The translations under genes were made by a program, and so were the position numbers. Below, one piece after another: positions 12,463 through 14,111 of a stretch of 14,111 nucleotides of DNA. Position 1 is the first letter of the stretch; each line of letters begins with the position of its first letter. The notes beneath the pieces were generated by a model. It was not told the origin of the DNA, did not search any database, and worked only from the letters and a program-made list of their open reading frames with translations. The stretch is from Candidatus Pelagibacterales bacterium (lineage in GTDB: Bacteria; Pseudomonadota; Alphaproteobacteria; TMED109). Location: the NCBI GenBank assembly GCA_002732015.1, contig PCCU01000030.1, positions 16,301 to 30,411 on the forward strand, in the 5' to 3' direction.

Positions 12463-14028
12463 ATGAAAAAAATAGATCAAAAAGAAAAGGCTGTTGTAAT
12501 TATAGGTTCTGGAGCTGGTGGAGGCACCATGGCCTATGAGCTTACAAAAGCAGGAATACCTTGTGTTTGTCTTGAGGCTGGGCCTTTTCACAAAAAAGAA
12601 GATTATGTAAATGATGAATGGGGTGCATTTTTACAAATGGCATGGCTAGATGCAAGAACTACAAGTGGAAACTGGAGAGTTGCAAAAGACTTTTCTGGAC
12701 TTCCTACTTGGTTATGTAAGGCCGTAGGTGGAACAACAACACACTGGGCAGGAGCAACTCCAAGATTTATGGATTATGAATTTAAAACTAAATCTACTTA
12801 TGGAAATATAAAAGGTGCAAGCTTGTTAGATTGGCCAATTACTTTACAAGACATGGAACCTTATTATACAAGAGCAGAAGATGCAATTGGTTCTACTCAC
12901 CGTGGTGGAAGAGCAGCTCTTCCTGCTAATAATAATTATAAAGTTTTTGCAGAAGGAGCAAAAAGAGTAGGCTATAAGTTTTATGCTACTGGACCATATG
13001 GTACTAATGCAGAGCCATATGATGGCAGACCTGGTTCAATTCAAGATGGATTTAACTTTCAAGGAGATAAAAACGGTTCTAAATGGAGTACTGCTAAGAG
13101 AGAAATTCCTAGAGCTCTAGAAACAGGGCTACTTGATCTTAGAACTCATTCACATGTGACTAGAATTACTCATAATAAAGAGGGCTTAGTTGATGGAGTG
13201 ATATATAGGGACGTAGACGGAAACGAGCAACGTCAGGAAGCGCAAGTTGTTATTGTTTCTGGAAATTCTATTGAGTCTCCTAGGTTGCTCCTACTAAGTG
13301 AGTCATCTATGTTTCCTAACGGATTAGCAAATAGCTCTGGTGAAGTTGGTAGAAACTATATGCGTCATTTAACTGGGTCTATGTATGCTAGATTTGAAAA
13401 ACCAGTAAAAATGTGGAGAGGTGAAACCATGGCAGGATTCTGTGCTGATGAAGTAAAACACAATCCTAAAAGAGGTTTTGCTGGAGGATACTACATGGAA
13501 ACTCTTGCTTTAGGTCCAGCATTCCTATCAAGTTTTCTTGAACCAGGAGCTTGGGGTAGAGAGTTTACTGATATGATGGATGGATATGAGAATATTGCAG
13601 GAATGTGGATTGTTGGTGAAGACATGCCTCAATCAAAAAACAGAATTACTTTGAATACGGATGTTAAAGACCAGTACGGTAATCCTGTTCCTAATGTTCA
13701 CTTCGACGAGCATAAAAATGACATAGCAATGAGAAATTATGCTTATGAAAAAGCAGAGAAGCTTTATGAAGCAGTCGGAGCTGTTCAAACCTGGAGAACT
13801 CCTCCTTACCCATCTACTCATAATCTTGGTACGAATAGAATGAGTGCTAAGCCAAAAGATGGCGTGGTAAATAAGTGGGGAAGATCTCATGATATTAAAA
13901 ACTTATATATTGCTGATGGATCTGTGATGACTACAGGTGCTGCAGCAAATCCAACTTTGACTATTACCGCGCTATCGATTCGTTTTAGCGAAAATGTGAT
14001 CAGTGAACTTAAAAAAGGTAATATATAA
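12463..14028 (+). CDS. GMC-family FAD-dependent dehydrogenase (catalytic subunit)
   Basis: The 521-residue flavoprotein belongs to the GMC oxidoreductase family, in the group of gluconate 2-dehydrogenase and sugar-alcohol dehydrogenase large subunits. An N-terminal FAD-binding Rossmann motif IIGSGAGGGTMAYEL (13-27) is followed by Glu37 in CLEAGPF for the ribose. VGGTTTHWAGATPRF is the second flavin contact. The C-terminus has the catalytic pair His453 (PSTHNLGTNRM) and Asn496 (ANPTLTI) and the IADGSVM box. It oxidises an alcohol or sugar; the substrate is not visible from sequence. It lacks a signal peptide and would be exported by hitch-hiking with the Tat subunit encoded just upstream. A strong GGAGGAG Shine-Dalgarno precedes the ATG. 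No cytochrome c subunit follows before the terminator, so the electron acceptor must be encoded elsewhere or differ. Confidence 0.92.
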   Translation: MKKIDQKEKAVVIIGSGAGGGTMAYELTKAGIPCVCLEAGPFHKKEDYVNDEWGAFLQMAWLDARTTSGNWRVAKDFSGLPTWLCKAVGGTTTHWAGATPRFMDYEFKTKSTYGNIKGASLLDWPITLQDMEPYYTRAEDAIGSTHRGGRAALPANNNYKVFAEGAKRVGYKFYATGPYGTNAEPYDGRPGSIQDGFNFQGDKNGSKWSTAKREIPRALETGLLDLRTHSHVTRITHNKEGLVDGVIYRDVDGNEQRQEAQVVIVSGNSIESPRLLLLSESSMFPNGLANSSGEVGRNYMRHLTGSMYARFEKPVKMWRGETMAGFCADEVKHNPKRGFAGGYYMETLALGPAFLSSFLEPGAWGREFTDMMDGYENIAGMWIVGEDMPQSKNRITLNTDVKDQYGNPVPNVHFDEHKNDIAMRNYAYEKAEKLYEAVGAVQTWRTPPYPSTHNLGTNRMSAKPKDGVVNKWGRSHDIKNLYIADGSVMTTGAAANPTLTITALSIRFSENVISELKKGNI

Positions 14029-14039
14029 AATAAATAAAA

Positions 14040-14073
14040 AAAAGACTCTTCTAACTTAATAGAAGAGTCTTTT
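14040..14073 (+). terminator. Intrinsic terminator of the dehydrogenase operon
   Basis: AAAAGACTCTTCT (14040-14052) pairs with AGAAGAGTCTTTT (14061-14073) around an 8-nt loop. The T run at the 3' arm is preceded by a matching A run, as in bidirectional intrinsic terminators. It begins 12 bp after the GMC stop codon and marks the end of the two-gene operon. The last 38 bases of the window hold nothing I can identify. Confidence 0.82.
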
Positions 14074-14111
14074 AATAAATCTACAAAATTAATTAAATTG
14101 TTCCCTTAGAC

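Noticed and set aside
13633..13890. Minus-strand frame of 85 codons inside the GMC dehydrogenase
   Set aside because: It sits over the conserved catalytic C-terminus of the GMC protein and has no motif of its own.
14074..14111. Possible tail of a convergent minus-strand gene at the right edge (frame ending SKGTI)
   Set aside because: Too few codons to support a call, although a convergent neighbour would fit the terminator layout.
1..14111. Search by eye for CRISPR arrays, insertion sequences, phage genes and toxin-antitoxin pairs
   Set aside because: No direct-repeat arrays, transposase motifs, terminal inverted repeats with duplications, or recognisable toxin pairs were seen.

Overview
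The window is very AT-rich and tightly packed. Most intergenic gaps are only a few bases, there are A/T homopolymers throughout, and the genes are ordinary single-copy bacterial genes. The only RNA gene found is one tRNA, and no insertion sequence, phage gene or CRISPR array was seen. The mix suggests a streamlined free-living marine bacterium, probably an AT-rich alphaproteobacterium of the SAR11/HIMB59 kind. It includes a cyclic-nucleotide sensor, DUF465, a fused enoyl-CoA hydratase/3-hydroxyacyl-CoA dehydrogenase, an MctP-like symporter with DUF3311, and a Tat-exported dehydrogenase subunit. The lineage is an inference from gene content and base composition; no marker gene settles it.

Left part (1-4300). 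The C-terminal part of an EmrA-type membrane fusion protein runs in from the left. It converges on a leftward block of a LysR regulator, a metallo-beta-lactamase-fold hydrolase and a small cyclic-nucleotide-binding protein; the last two are 2 bp apart. Then come tRNA-Arg(CCU), an unrecognised 96-residue protein, a short DUF465 protein on the other strand, a DJ-1/PfpI-family protein, and a small membrane-anchored gene whose frame is broken at an 11-base A/T tract.

Middle (4300-9460). A fatty-acid beta-oxidation operon contains a small unknown gene, the bifunctional hydratase/dehydrogenase, a thiolase and perhaps a four-helix membrane protein. It is followed by a 12-bp hairpin and a MarC-family membrane protein. 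Next is an unusual arrangement. A 16-codon peptide has a Shine-Dalgarno that can pair with almost the whole 3' tail of 16S rRNA. It is followed by a 10-bp hairpin whose 3' arm can instead pair with the Shine-Dalgarno of the next gene, a small exported protein. This looks like a leader-peptide attenuator and is the best candidate here for an undescribed element.

Right part (9470-14111). A leftward operon encodes a eukaryote-like zinc-type glyoxalase I, a DUF3311 small subunit and a sodium:solute symporter of the monocarboxylate transporter kind, perhaps linking methylglyoxal detoxification to lactate or pyruvate movement. Divergent from it, a promoter overlaid by two tandem Fur-like operators drives a Tat-exported gluconate-2-dehydrogenase subunit-3-like protein and a GMC-family flavin dehydrogenase. 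That pair ends at a clear intrinsic terminator, with no cytochrome subunit present.
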